Positions 37,571 to 46,825 of a DNA stretch of 64,000 bases are shown piece by piece. The translations under genes were made by a program, and so were the position numbers. The first letter of the stretch is position 1. Every line of letters begins with the position of its first letter. The notes beneath the pieces are model-generated. The model did not search any database, was not told where the DNA came from, and was given only the letters and a program-made list of their open reading frames with translations. This DNA is from Magicicada septendecula (lineage: Eukaryota; Arthropoda; Insecta; Hemiptera; Cicadidae): the NCBI GenBank assembly GCA_034769895.1, contig CM068367.1:112886654-112950653 (forward strand), in the 5' to 3' direction.

Positions 37571-37979
37571 ATGTATACTGAAGGAGAAAATACAATGGAC
37601 GTTGTTAATGTTGATGACGATGATGATGATGATGATGATGAATTTAACAAAATATTTACGTCAATTAAAAGAAAATTAAAAAAAATGACAAAACTGATGA
37701 ACTGTTTGAGCAGTTGCATCTTTTAAATCTAATGGTTCAAATAAGACTTTAACGACACCCGGCGAAAAGGGGTCATATTTGATAAAAATAGATATTTCTG
37801 ATACAAATGATTTAAGAGGCGTAGATAGGAAAGACAGGTGGCTTAAAGCCGCTTACAGAAGCCAATTTTTATTGCAATATAAAGATACGACTTATACACA
37901 ACTACATAAAATTATATTAATGAAATCTCGAGAGTTGGCAAGAATTAAAAATCTAAAGAAACAGCTTTTCAAAAATTGA
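37571..37979 (+). pseudogene. hypothetical acidic protein, frameshifted
   Basis: ATG 37571 opens a frame with a run of nine or so Asp residues (37612-37640), then FNKIFTSIKRKLKK, before it shifts near 37680. The later part is open from ~37740 to TGA/TAA at 37979 and reads as a basic, helical C-terminus (LRGVDRKDRWLKAAYRSQF and KSRELARIKNLKKQLF). The two halves together would make ~130 residues. An acidic tract followed by a basic domain suggests a nucleic-acid or protein binding role, but this is guesswork. No family recognised. Confidence 0.45.
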
Positions 37980-38399
37980 ATCTTTTGTATTACAAAAAAT
38001 TTTCAAATTCTTCTTTATTATTTGTATGTAAAATATGTTGGTATACAATCACTTATTTATGTTGTAGTATGTATTACAACAATTTTGTATTGTAAAAGAA
38101 AGAAATTTTCAAGTTCCTCTTCATCATAATGTTTTCTAAGTATTAACAAAAAAAGCTGGTATAAAAAAATCACATTGTATGTATGTATGTCTTTATTTAT
38201 GAATGGTAATTATGTATGCGGCAAGAATTAAAAAATGTATGTTTTTTTGTAATATAAAAATATCATATTATATGTATACATGTATGTTTTGTATATTTTA
38301 GTAAGTAATAAATCAAAAATGAAAATGTTTTTTAAATTTTTATTTTTTTAAAAAACCTTTATTTTACATATCTTAATTCACATATAATTACAATAAAAG
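37980..38399. other. noncoding, convergent gene junction
   Basis: Lies between the last central plus-strand gene and the 3' ends of the long minus-strand gene series. AT-rich with AATAAA-type words on both strands (for example AATAAATC near 38308), suitable for back-to-back poly(A) sites. Nothing else seen. Confidence 0.4.
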
Positions 38400-38983
38400 T
38401 TAAGCAATCATACAGTCCCAACAATTTATTCTTTTAGTTTCTTCATCATGTTCATCACACAAACAGTTCCAATATTGAATTATCCATTTAGTAATATAAA
38501 ACACGTTACTTAATGCACAGTTTGTTGAAGAGCGATCATATGGACAACGTATACTATTTACAGACTGCTTCTTCAAAACGCTTAGAGATGGACACTTGAG
38601 TGATTCAATATCCACTATTTTTACATGACACTTCAATTCTTTTTGTAAAGCTATTTTTTTTTTCACGTCCTTTTATATAAATACACTTTCCATATATATA
38701 TATATATATATATATATGAATTTAATATTACTGGAAGTTCACTATATTCTGTTAATCCACAATTCCAACTAAGTCCAAGATAATTATTGTTAATCCAGTC
38801 ATTAACTTTTTTTTTCTTTTCTGATAAATGTCTGTAATCGAATGGAGGTAAGAATAAGTATTGATGACAAATACCAGCGAATTTAGCGTTTACTATAGGT
38901 TGCACACACAATTCTTTAATAATATAATTATTTCCATCATCGCGAAAACTTTGAAAGTCGATAACGTATTCCATTGCGTGCAA
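38400..38983 (-). pseudogene. insect selfish-element protein, copy A, frameshifted
   Basis: Begins MHAMEYVIDFQSFRDD and continues with IIKELCVQ, YLFLPPFDYRHLSEKKKK, WINNNYLGLSWNCGL. An (AT)n tract at 38695-38720 interrupts it and shifts the frame; the remainder (38400-38666) has VKIVDIESLKCPSLSVLKKQ, several Cys, and NCALSNVFYITKWII. The same succession of segments occurs in a family of uncharacterised proteins that I associate with insect mobile elements; its function is unknown to me. A second copy lies next to it at 39050-39567. Confidence 0.5.
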
Positions 38984-39049
38984 CAGCAGAACTGATATAA
39001 GTTTTGCGTAAGTAGGAGATCAAAAGATCAACTACGTAAATCATACAGT

Positions 39050-39567
39050 CCCAACATTTCTTTCAATTTCTTTAATTTGTAACACACTTCCAGTATTCGA
39101 TAATCCACTTAGTTAAAAGATGTACATTATTTAAAGCACAATAATAGGAATTATGTTTGAAAGGACAGTGAATAGAATATGGAGACTGCTGTTTTAACAC
39201 TTTTAAGGATGGACAATCGAGTGTTTCCATATCTACTATTTTCACATAACAATTAAATTCTTTTTCTAATGCTACTTTTTTTTCTGATCCTTTAACATAA
39301 ATACATTTACCGTTCGTATATTTATTTAATATAAACTGTAGATCATTATAATCTTGAAGACCGCACTTCCAGCTAAGTCCAAGATTGGTTTTAATCCATT
39401 AACGTTTTTTTTTCTTCTCTGACAAATGTTTGTAACTAAATGGTGGTAAAAACAAATACTGATCACTAGCACCAGAAAATTTGTTATCTTGTATACACTG
39501 AATACAAAGTTCTTTAAAAATGAAATTGTTTCCATCATCGCGAAAACCTTGAAAATCGATAACGTAT
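39050..39567 (-). pseudogene. insect selfish-element protein, copy B, fused to MCP frame
   Basis: Paralogue of the gene at 38400-38983: VEYVIDFQGFRDDGNN, FIFKELCIQ, YLFLPPFSYKHLSEKKKK at 39567-39399, then in shifted frames a LGLSWKCGL-type segment, a CPSL segment and a CALNNVHLLTKWI segment down to about 39060. It has no start codon of its own and is in frame with the capsid protein upstream, whose C-terminal part is missing. A duplication that landed inside the capsid gene would explain this. At least two frame breaks. Confidence 0.55.
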
Positions 39568-40562
39568 TCCACTGAATACGAGGACTGAAATATTGAATAA
39601 TACACATGTAGAATCGACGTTTCACCATTAAAATTATCATACGGATAGTATTCTGAATTTAAATATAACTTTCCATTATAGAATGAGGCAAGATCAAAAT
39701 GTGCTGGGTTTTTATGTCCATTATTTTTTCTGTCAGTCTGAAAACCTACAATAACGTAACGAGGTTTATCTGATTGTGATGACGTTTTAACAGTCCAAGT
39801 AAGTTTGTTTGCTTTTGGCACAGACGGATACTCATAAAGTTCCCATTTTCGAAATGGCATTAATAAAGGTCGATCATTTTGTACTATCTTCAGAAAGTCT
39901 ATCTTTACTACGTCATTAACATAAACGTACGGAATTCTCCATGACATATATTTTATTTTAAATTTGTATGTGTTTACTGATTCAGGTAAAATTACTGCAT
40001 TATTATCAGTAGACGCTCTAATTAAAACTAATTCTTGCTTTACATTTAACAAAATCTTTTTAAAATCTTCAGCAAATCCGAACAACCTTTTTAATGGGAT
40101 ACAGAAGCTAATATCTTTCGATGACGGTGCCATATGAATTATTAAATCTGAGGCCCATCCACTATTTTCTAAAGTGTTAATTTCATATGGTTTAATCGTT
40201 AACATATTCTTAATTGTTGATGTTATTCCAACATTTTTAACTCTATCGATTTCTGATCCATTTATTTCGTATCTAATTTCATCAAACAAAAATGCTAAAG
40301 CATTTTAACATAATTTTAAAGTTTGATCATATATACCATTATTATTAGTGTATTCTATTTTTATATGAAGGTAACTTTCACACGGTAATGTGTACACATC
40401 TTGTTGATTAATTGGAATTCTAATTTCGTCATTATTATTGAATGTAGTAGAGGTGTACGGTAGATGAGTGTGATAAGCTAATCCTACTATCGATTCATCT
40501 TGATACACAACATCTATAATATTTAGAATGCTAGCGTTTACGTTTTGAATATTAAGGTTCAT
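39568..40562 (-). pseudogene. major capsid protein, double jelly roll, broken and truncated
   Basis: ATG 40562. The N-terminal ~85 codons (with INQQDVYTLPCES) end at an in-frame TAA, 40305-40307. The same frame continues with FLFDEIRYEINGSEIDR, VGITSTI, CIPLKRLFGFAEDFKKI, ELVLIRASTDNNA, MPFRKWELYEYP and LYLNSEYYPYD. These blocks in this order mark the Polinton/adintovirus major capsid protein that builds the icosahedral shell. The usual final ~80-100 residues of the second jelly roll are absent; the frame instead runs into copy B of the neighbouring family at 39567. So the gene has one stop codon and a lost C-terminus. It sits just downstream of the minor capsid and small conserved genes, the normal Polinton order. 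Confidence 0.85.
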
Positions 40563-40744
40563 TTTTTGTTTAAATAATCCTTTATTACTGTTAATCCCAA
40601 TGACTGTAGAAATTTCAGGTTTTGTGGTGTTAACCGGTCGATATTCATATCTTTACTACTTGTAATTGGCTTATTTGCAGTTGTTTTATTGATTCCGTAA
40701 TAAAAAATAAGACCCATTATTATTGTTTTCTCAAATACAAACAT
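40559..40744 (-). CDS. small conserved Polinton protein between penton and MCP
   Basis: 61 codons from ATG 40744 (Met10 could also start it). The C-terminal half, LTPQNLKFLQSLGL followed by a basic end, resembles a short protein with an N..FL.SLG core often found immediately upstream of the major capsid gene in insect Polintons. It overlaps the end of the penton gene by 25 bp and the start of the capsid gene by 4 bp (ATGA-type overlap), consistent with co-expression. It is intact. Function unknown, possibly a virion component. Confidence 0.5.
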   Translation of the reverse strand: MFVFEKTIIMGLIFYYGINKTTANKPITSSKDMNIDRLTPQNLKFLQSLGLTVIKDYLNKK

Positions 40745-41397
40745 AACGTAATTATTTCGTTTCGAAAATTAATCAGTCTTCCTTGTTGATCTTCTAGTCT
40801 TACTACAATATTATGTATCCTAGAGGTGTTTACTGGTAAATATATCACGTTGGTAGGGTTTTCAACAATTTTAAAACCTGGCGGAACACTAGGATAGAAT
40901 TCGTGTATTATGTGATCTGGAATTCCGTTAAATGAACCGCTAATTAAATTACAAATCAATCGGATGCTCTCTACTCGAACAATACTTATCGGTAAGGTTG
41001 AACTGTACCATTTATTTGGATTTATTATTCATATTTCAAATCCTAATATGGTTGCTAGCGAATCGGGTGTACTAAAATCAATTTTAACGTTAGAATAAAT
41101 TTCACTTTTTAATGTATTATTATTCGCCTTTATAATTATTTTTACATTTTCATCATGTTGAATTAAGTAATCGTTAATAAACGTTGCAATATCTGAAATT
41201 TCATAAGAACCAGTAGGCAATACTATTTTCTTATCAATACCATAATATAATACATTGTTAATTCCTTCCTCTATATTAGGTATTGAATGATATGTCATAA
41301 AGTCAATTAATCCTAGTTCCCATTTTTCATCACTTAACTCAATTGGTGGAAAAATATCACATGCTAATACGGATCCTTTACCGCTTAGACAAAACAT
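40720..41397 (-). pseudogene. minor capsid (penton-like) protein, in-frame stop
   Basis: The start is taken as ATG 41397, inside the protease end. N-terminal part: IFPPIELSDEKWELGLIDF, YHSIPNIEEG, VLPTGSYEISDIATFI, NNTLKSEIYSNVKIDF. An in-frame TGA at 41029-41031 separates this from the C-terminal part (40959-40720): IIHEFYPSVPPGFKIVE, VIYLPVN, and LEDQQGRLINFRNEIIT. These blocks are those of the single jelly-roll penton protein of Polintons, which forms the capsid vertices. Expected total ~225 residues. Apart from the stop the gene is well preserved. Confidence 0.82.
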
Positions 41398-41908
41398 TAT
41401 TACTGAGAAACTGTAAACACAAATGACCGCAGTAGACTGCATCCATATTTTGTCTTCGTGTATAATTATAAACGATTTCAATAGATCGTTGACTTGATGA
41501 ATAAAAGTAATTAATTAGTTCGATAGGTGGTCTTAAATTACCAAAACTATCAAAATAATTAACTTTATTTTTACGTTTAAAATAACATACCCAGTGAGTA
41601 CCATGACCATAACTATTATCTAAATTAACTATTCCGGTTTCATTTTGCCAAATTCCAGTGTGTAACGGTAATGTGTCGCACATAAACACTCCTCTGAAAT
41701 TAGGAATCTTTAATTGTTTAACATACAGTAGTAAATCTTGAATTGAAAGCGGACGTATAGGAATACTCTTTATTATTTTTGCCGTCGTTGTTTCGTTTTT
41801 CTTTTCTTTTTTTTTTAGACCTCCTGTTTTTTTATACGGTCTCAAATATAAACCTTTTCCACTTTTACCAGCAAAACGTTTCAAATAATTATAAACTCTG
41901 TTGGACAT
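41378..41908 (-). CDS. adenain-like cysteine protease
   Basis: 176 codons, uninterrupted. The catalytic set of the adenovirus protease (C5-like) fold is visible: His105 in GHGTHWVCYF, Asp120 in YFDSFGNLRPP, and Cys160 in YCGHLCLQFL, with the usual spacing. The N-terminus is Lys-rich (residues 25-45). In Polintons this enzyme is expected to process capsid proteins during virion maturation. It overlaps the PLA2 gene at its start by 28 bp and the penton gene at its end by 20 bp, within the compact morphogenesis block. One of the few intact core genes. Confidence 0.9.
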   Translation of the reverse strand: MSNRVYNYLKRFAGKSGKGLYLRPYKKTGGLKKKEKKNETTTAKIIKSIPIRPLSIQDLLLYVKQLKIPNFRGVFMCDTLPLHTGIWQNETGIVNLDNSYGHGTHWVCYFKRKNKVNYFDSFGNLRPPIELINYFYSSSQRSIEIVYNYTRRQNMDAVYCGHLCLQFLSNNVLSKR

Positions 41909-42303
41909 AGTTTTTTTTTCTTTTTTATTCCCCCACCAAATTTACTTTTAGCTTTCATTATGTTAGTTACTGACCACGCTGCAGCTTTCTCCCCGAACGA
42001 TGCGTCACTTGATTTAACACGTTCCCAAGCTCTTTCAGCTAATTCCTTATCAGCCTTAGCGCGATTTATAGAATCTGAATACTTTGAATATGCAATATCA
42101 TGTTGTTTACAAGCAGCGTCAAGCTTATTAATTCCTGGATCACCTCTTTGTAATCGTTTCGCTAAATTTGTACCGGGTCCACAATACTGATAACCGGGTA
42201 AATGAAGTTCGACAGGTAATAAATCAATTGACTTGTTTATAACTTTTCCAAGAATATTACTCACCAGACCACCGCCTTCTATCTTGTTTGGATACAGATG
42301 CAT
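41881..42303 (-). CDS. parvovirus-type phospholipase A2 domain protein
   Basis: 140 codons, intact. The calcium-binding loop YCGPGT is at residues 40-45 and the catalytic His-Asp pair at 68-69 in CKQHDIAYSKYSD, with RLQRGDPGINKLD between, exactly the order found in the N-terminal region of parvovirus capsid proteins and in a virion protein of adintoviruses. Such domains hydrolyse phospholipid and are thought to help particles cross endosomal membranes (family knowledge). A short hydrophobic N-terminus and a Lys-rich C-terminus follow. It lies between the fibre-like and protease genes, with the fibre gene ending one base before its start region. Confidence 0.9.
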   Translation of the reverse strand: MHLYPNKIEGGGLVSNILGKVINKSIDLLPVELHLPGYQYCGPGTNLAKRLQRGDPGINKLDAACKQHDIAYSKYSDSINRAKADKELAERAWERVKSSDASFGEKAAAWSVTNIMKAKSKFGGGIKKKKKLCPTEFIII

Positions 42304-43197
42304 TTATGATGTTTCATATAAACTTTGTATTATATATACAATGCGAAATTCGTTTATAGTTTTAACAGGATTGTCTTTAGTGCACTCCTTATATAATTTA
42401 TATAATATTCTAACTAAGTTACTGTCAACTTTATAGTCTTCTAGATCTAATTTAAATGCATTCATAACCCTTGTTAAAGTCTTTTGATTTATAACGTCTG
42501 TATCATCTTTAGGATCAGCAACATTAGTCAATCTGCTTTCATTGAAATCTATACTATTTTCCTCTTCACTTCGTGAATAATATATTTTATCATCTATATA
42601 TTGTTTACATTCATCTTTTGTATTATTTATGCCTGTTAATAAAGTCTGTTTATTTATAGCATCAAACAAATTAATAGGATCTGCTACATTAATTAACCTT
42701 TTTTGCTTGAAATCACAACAATTAGTTTGTGTATTTTCATCAGGTAATTTATTATCAACATAAAGTTTATTGACAGCATCAAATTTATAAACAGGTGGTG
42801 CGATATGAGCCACACAATTATTCTTGAATGAATACACTGGATTATTATCCACCTTAATTGGTATTCTATCAGCTAAATATGATTTAGTAGCATTTTCTAA
42901 ATAATTTTTATTTACAGCGTCACAAGGTTAGTTAGGATCGGCTAAAGTAATAACTTTTTTCATCTTAACATCGTAACAATCGTCTGTATTTGTTAAAGTA
43001 ATCGAATTTATTCTCATATATTTTACATTTACGGCATCATCATCCAATTCAGGATCACCCACATTACATAATCGTTTATTACTTATATTAAAATTTCCGT
43101 CGTCAGTTAATTTAAATCCTTCTCCACGCGGTCCACGCTGAACGTTGGAACTAGCCGCTAAGTCACCACTATAGTGTCCGAATTTATCGATACTCAT
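42304..43197 (-). pseudogene. fibre-like repeat protein, in-frame stop
   Basis: ATG 43197. An N-terminal head with a short collagen-like bit (RGPRGEGF) is followed by about five copies of a 40-60 residue repeat: KRLCNVGDPELDDDAVN, KKVITLADP...DAVNKNYL, FDAVNKLYVDN, KRLINVADPINLFDAINK and SRLTNVADPKDDTDVINQ. The NV.DP....DA.NK core is typical of trimeric fibre shafts of viruses and phages, so a receptor-binding or spike role is likely (inference). TAA at 42928-42930 interrupts the frame after the second repeat. The C-terminal ~50 residues are helical and basic. It overlaps the upstream gene by 4 bp. Confidence 0.7.
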
Positions 43198-44268
43198 TTT
43201 GAAAATATCGCTTCAAACGTTGCTGCATCTTCTTTTATTATACCGGCCTCCTGTAGCTCTTCAATAATTGATAATATTTCATTTTCATGACCCGAATGAC
43301 CTGCACTTTGTGAAGCAATCAATAATTTTAATCTATCGCATAATTCATTTACATTATTCCAGTACACAAACACTGGTTTATTGTTACTGAAATTTAACAA
43401 ACCGCGACCTTCTGTATCACTATGCAATCGGCTACTTGCAACTTTTGATGTGGATGATTGTGAAAGCTTATTAATAATAGGCTTAATTATATTTTTATAT
43501 TTGTAACTAGTACTGCTTTTAACTCTGTTTGTCTTTAAACTTAAATATGCCGCGGTTTCACTTATTATACGCGAGTAGTCGTCTAAATCTTCTTGTGAAT
43601 ATACATAAGCGTTTGGGTTTTTCATAAAAATAAGATCGTACAAACCAGGTGTACCTTTGTACATAACATTATTAATTGTAATAATATCACTTTCATCAGT
43701 CTTTAAAGGGTATTTACCTAACATTAAAATATTATTATTTCCAAAATATGGACCAAAAACATGATCAATATCATGATTACTGTTATCAAAAAATTTACGC
43801 ATATAGTGTCTTATTAACGGACCTTTAAACCATATATCGATAAAAGGTTCAATTGATTGTCGTCCTTCTGATGTTGACATCAATTCTTCAACCGTGGGTA
43901 AGGTTTCATACGTTATTTCTTCTTCACGCGGTAATGGTAACGGCGTTTCTACTGTTCGTTTGTTCGATATTGGGATGTTTTCGGCCTCTTCTGAAAACCT
44001 TTTGTTTTGTAAACGCGACTGAATATCGTCCATTTCAACATCTAATTGTTGTTCTTCTTTTTTAATCAATGACGAATTTGTTTTCTCTTGTACTAACTTT
44101 TGTAACGGAGTGATAATAGGTTTCAACGATTTTTCTGCAAACTGTTCTTCATCAATAACATTTTGTGTTAAGAGTCTGATGTTTTTTTCGAATATTTTTT
44201 CTTATTTTTTTAATTTCATTGACGAGCTTCTCTTGCTTGTCAAGGGAACGTGACTTCTTCGATGACAT
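43194..44268 (-). pseudogene. conserved Polinton protein of unknown function, 5' frameshift
   Basis: Main frame 44126-43194, 310 codons. The N-terminal third is charged and coiled-coil-like; the core has VEELMSTSEGRQSIEPFIDIW, DHVFGPYFGNN, LMLGKYPLK, YKGTPGLYDLIF and a Tyr-rich DLDDYSRII segment, an arrangement found in a widespread family of uncharacterised proteins near insect and cnidarian Polinton-like genes (possibly the one catalogued as DUF8207; tentative). The true start is probably ATG 44268 (MSSKKSRSLDKQEK), which is separated from the main frame by a frameshift near an A run around 44185-44195. Its place between the ATPase and the fibre gene suggests a structural or assembly role. 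Confidence 0.65.
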
Positions 44269-44294
44269 ATTGATAAGTAACAAAACAATTTCGA

Positions 44295-44986
44295 TTACAA
44301 ATTAGTAATATAGATATCAAAATCAAAACGATAACGACCGCCACAATTCATATCACTTTCTTTATCTATAACAAAAAAGCCCTTTTTGCGTCTTGTCCAT
44401 GCTTTAGAACAAAGTTCTTTAAACATTTCAAATGTCATATCAGTTTTAACATGATCTCTATATATAGGTTTTAAATTTAGTTCGTCTTGTTGAAAAATAA
44501 TTATTAAATTCGCGTTATCACGAATCAAGTGTTTTGGGATTCGAACATACGTTTGACATATATAAATAACATTATTATTTTTATGTCTACATATCGTAAA
44601 ATGATTTCTTATATTATCTTGTTGTTCACATGCTACATCATCAAATATAATAAATGAATTTTGTTCAGTATCATCAGGATGAATGACTTGATCATTTTCT
44701 GAAAATTTATAGTATTTTATTGTTGGTATACCTGATAAAACTGTTTCTAAAAATTTGTACTTTGACTGATACAACGATTTTGAAAAAACATAAACGTTCT
44801 CAAAACATAAACCATTAGGACTGAACAAAAGATTAAGCATTAGGTTTGTTTTCCAGTATTACTTGGCCCAATGATAAGAGCCCTGACATTATTTGGTAAC
44901 AACTCGCTATGGACTCTTTCTTTTTTCTCCATAGATTTATCAAAATTACAAATACGTATTTTTTTTGTTTGCTGCACTATTTTCAT
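44295..44986 (-). pseudogene. FtsK/HerA-type genome packaging ATPase, frameshift in P-loop
   Basis: ATG 44986. The Walker A motif GPSNTGK is at residues 40-46, but one base is missing immediately after it and the frame shifts at about 44845-44850. The rest (44840-44295) is open: YVFSKSLYQSKYKFLE, Walker B in SFIIFDDVACE, and the sensor region with ICRHKNNNVIYICQTY then IPKHLIRDNANLIIIF. Family members pump DNA into preformed capsids. With the shift inside the nucleotide-binding motif no functional enzyme can be made. The end is 27 bp upstream of the ATG of the conserved unknown protein. Confidence 0.88.
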
Positions 44987-45000
44987 GATTGAAAAATAGT

Positions 45001-45922
45001 TCAAATGATTTGGTTTTTATCAATCCAACTGTTATGCGACTTATCGTATCCTAACCACTGAACAAGTAGTTTATTACCTTTACGTTTTAATATTTTTTCA
45101 ATTAAAAATATATTGTCGTATTTTGTTTTACTAATTTCGTGTTCGTAAAATCCACCATCTAATACGGTTCCTGTTCATCTTTTAAAATATATGTTCTAGG
45201 TACTGTTTGTTTAATATTATGAATTGTAAATATTTCATTTGTCCAATTTGGTAAATAACCTTTGGTAAAAATTTGTTTGTATTTACTAATTCTCACTATA
45301 TCCCCAACTTTATATTTTGCAGGTTTCTTATTAACAAATATTGGTTTCTTATTTATTTGTATCAATACCCTTTTCTCATTATTTATATTGACATCTTTAG
45401 GTTTCATACTTATAGTTCTGTGTACAGTATTATTATATTTTTTCAATAACTGAGGAAGTACTTCGATCCATGTATACTTTCCACTGGTAGTAAACCACTT
45501 CCACATATGGTTTTTTAAAGTACGATTAAAACGTTCAATGATAGAGGCCTTTTTATCTGAATAAGTCGAATAATGATTTATATTATAATGATTAAATAAT
45601 TGCTGAATCGGTAAATTGTAAAATTCTTTTCCTTTATCAGTTTGCAAATGTTTCATTTTGTTTACATGTAATATAGGCATTAGAGCTTTTACAATTTCGT
45701 GTGAGGCTTTTGATTTTAACGGAACTACAAATGCAAATTTACTAAAACAATTTATCACTGTTAGTATATGTTTATAACCTTTATTTAACTTTGAAAAAGA
45801 AATCATTTCTACAAGGTCACTTTATACAAATCGTGAATACCTTTCAGTTCGACATTGCGTGTAGGAAAATTTCTTCTCGCTTGCTTATGCAATTCACTAC
45901 TTATCTCCTGTCTGATGCTCAT
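45001..45922 (-). pseudogene. retroviral-type integrase with chromodomain, frameshifted
   Basis: ATG 45922. The first ~35 codons (RQEISSELHKQARRNFP) give the N-terminal region. A frameshift near 45815 falls just before the first catalytic Asp (DLVEM). The main frame 45806-45159 continues the rve core: NKGYKHILTVINCFSKFAF, second Asp in LQTDKGKEF, Glu in SIIERFNRTLK, about 33 residues apart. A second frameshift near 45165 precedes the C-terminal chromodomain-like part (45160-45004: FLIEKILKRKGN, LVQWLGYDKSHNSWI), ending at TGA 45001-45003. This enzyme makes the 6-bp staggered integration seen at the element ends. Confidence 0.92.
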
Positions 45923-46063
45923 TATTCAAAGTACAATAACAATTAAAATTGTTTACATCTATGACCTTAGTTATCAGAGGTTACTTTGTATCAAAGTACA
46001 ACAACTAATTAACAACTGTTTACATCTACGACCTTAGTTATCAGAGGTTACTTTGTAAATACG

Positions 46064-46540
46064 TCAATATAAATTACTAATAACTTTTTATTATCAAAGA
46101 TTAAACATTACGTCAATAAGTTTTATTATTATCAGAGGTTACTTTGTTAAGAATAAACAACATTAATTAACTAAAGGTTATCCTAAGGTTAAACAAATAT
46201 CTAACAAAAACACAAGTACATCAATATAAATTACTGATAACTTTTTATTATCAAAGGTTAAACATTACGTAAAGAATAATAATTTATTATTATCAGAAGT
46301 TACTTTGTTAAGAATAAACAACATTAATTAACTAAAGGTTATCCTAAGGTTAAACAAATATCTAACAAAAACACAAGTACATCAATATAAATTACTGATA
46401 ACTTTTTATTATCAAAGGTTAAACATTACGTAAAGAATAATAATTTATTATTATCAGAAGTTACTTTGTTAAGAATAAACAACATTAATTAACTAAAGGT
46501 TATCCTAAGGTTAAACAAATATCTAACAAAAACACATCAA
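46064..46540. repeat. ~161-bp tandem repeat, 2.9 copies
   Basis: Units start at about 46064, 46221 and 46382; the last two are nearly identical. Each contains ATTACTGATAACTTTTTATT, TTATTATCAGAAGTTACTTT and CTAAAGGTTATCCTAAGG, with the palindromic AGGTTATCCTAAGG near the end. A related pair (TTAGTTATCAGAGGTTACTTTG) precedes it at 45965-46050. The array separates the BIR genes from the integrase, so it may hold the promoter of the integrase or a replication signal (inference). Confidence 0.85.
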
Positions 46541-46567
46541 CTCTGTTTTTTTTTATAAATTTTATTT

Positions 46568-46825
46568 TCACTTTAATATATTAACAAAATTAGCAACACA
46601 CTTTTTTGATCTGATATAGTCTTCATATTTATAAGATATATAACGCACAGTTTTACATGTCGGATACAAAAGTTTGTGCATAAATTGAATATGCGTAATA
46701 GTATTAAAACATTTCGTTTTAAAACCACATTTAGAACAAACAATATTATCCGAATCATCAACAAATCTTTGATTTTTAAAAAAGTCTTCAATACACTTTC
46801 CACTTTTGTCACTCAATGAAGCCAT
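46568..46825 (-). CDS. single-BIR IAP-like protein
   Basis: 85 codons from ATG 46825, intact. One baculovirus IAP repeat: CSKC (residues ~34-37), 16 residues, His, six residues, Cys, the exact C-x2-C-x16-H-x6-C zinc ligand spacing of BIR domains. The signature GFKTK...HIQFMH is nearly the same as the first BIR of the next gene, so it arose by local duplication. It lacks a RING finger. BIR proteins of insect viruses and hosts restrain apoptotic caspases; whether this one does is inference. It overlaps the next gene by 17 bp. Confidence 0.75.
   Translation of the reverse strand: MASLSDKSGKCIEDFFKNQRFVDDSDNIVCSKCGFKTKCFNTITHIQFMHKLLYPTCKTVRYISYKYEDYIRSKKCVANFVNILK

Noticed and set aside
46064..46540. 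Regular repeats that could suggest a CRISPR-like array
   Set aside because: The repeats are contiguous 161-bp tandem units without distinct spacers, in a eukaryotic genome.
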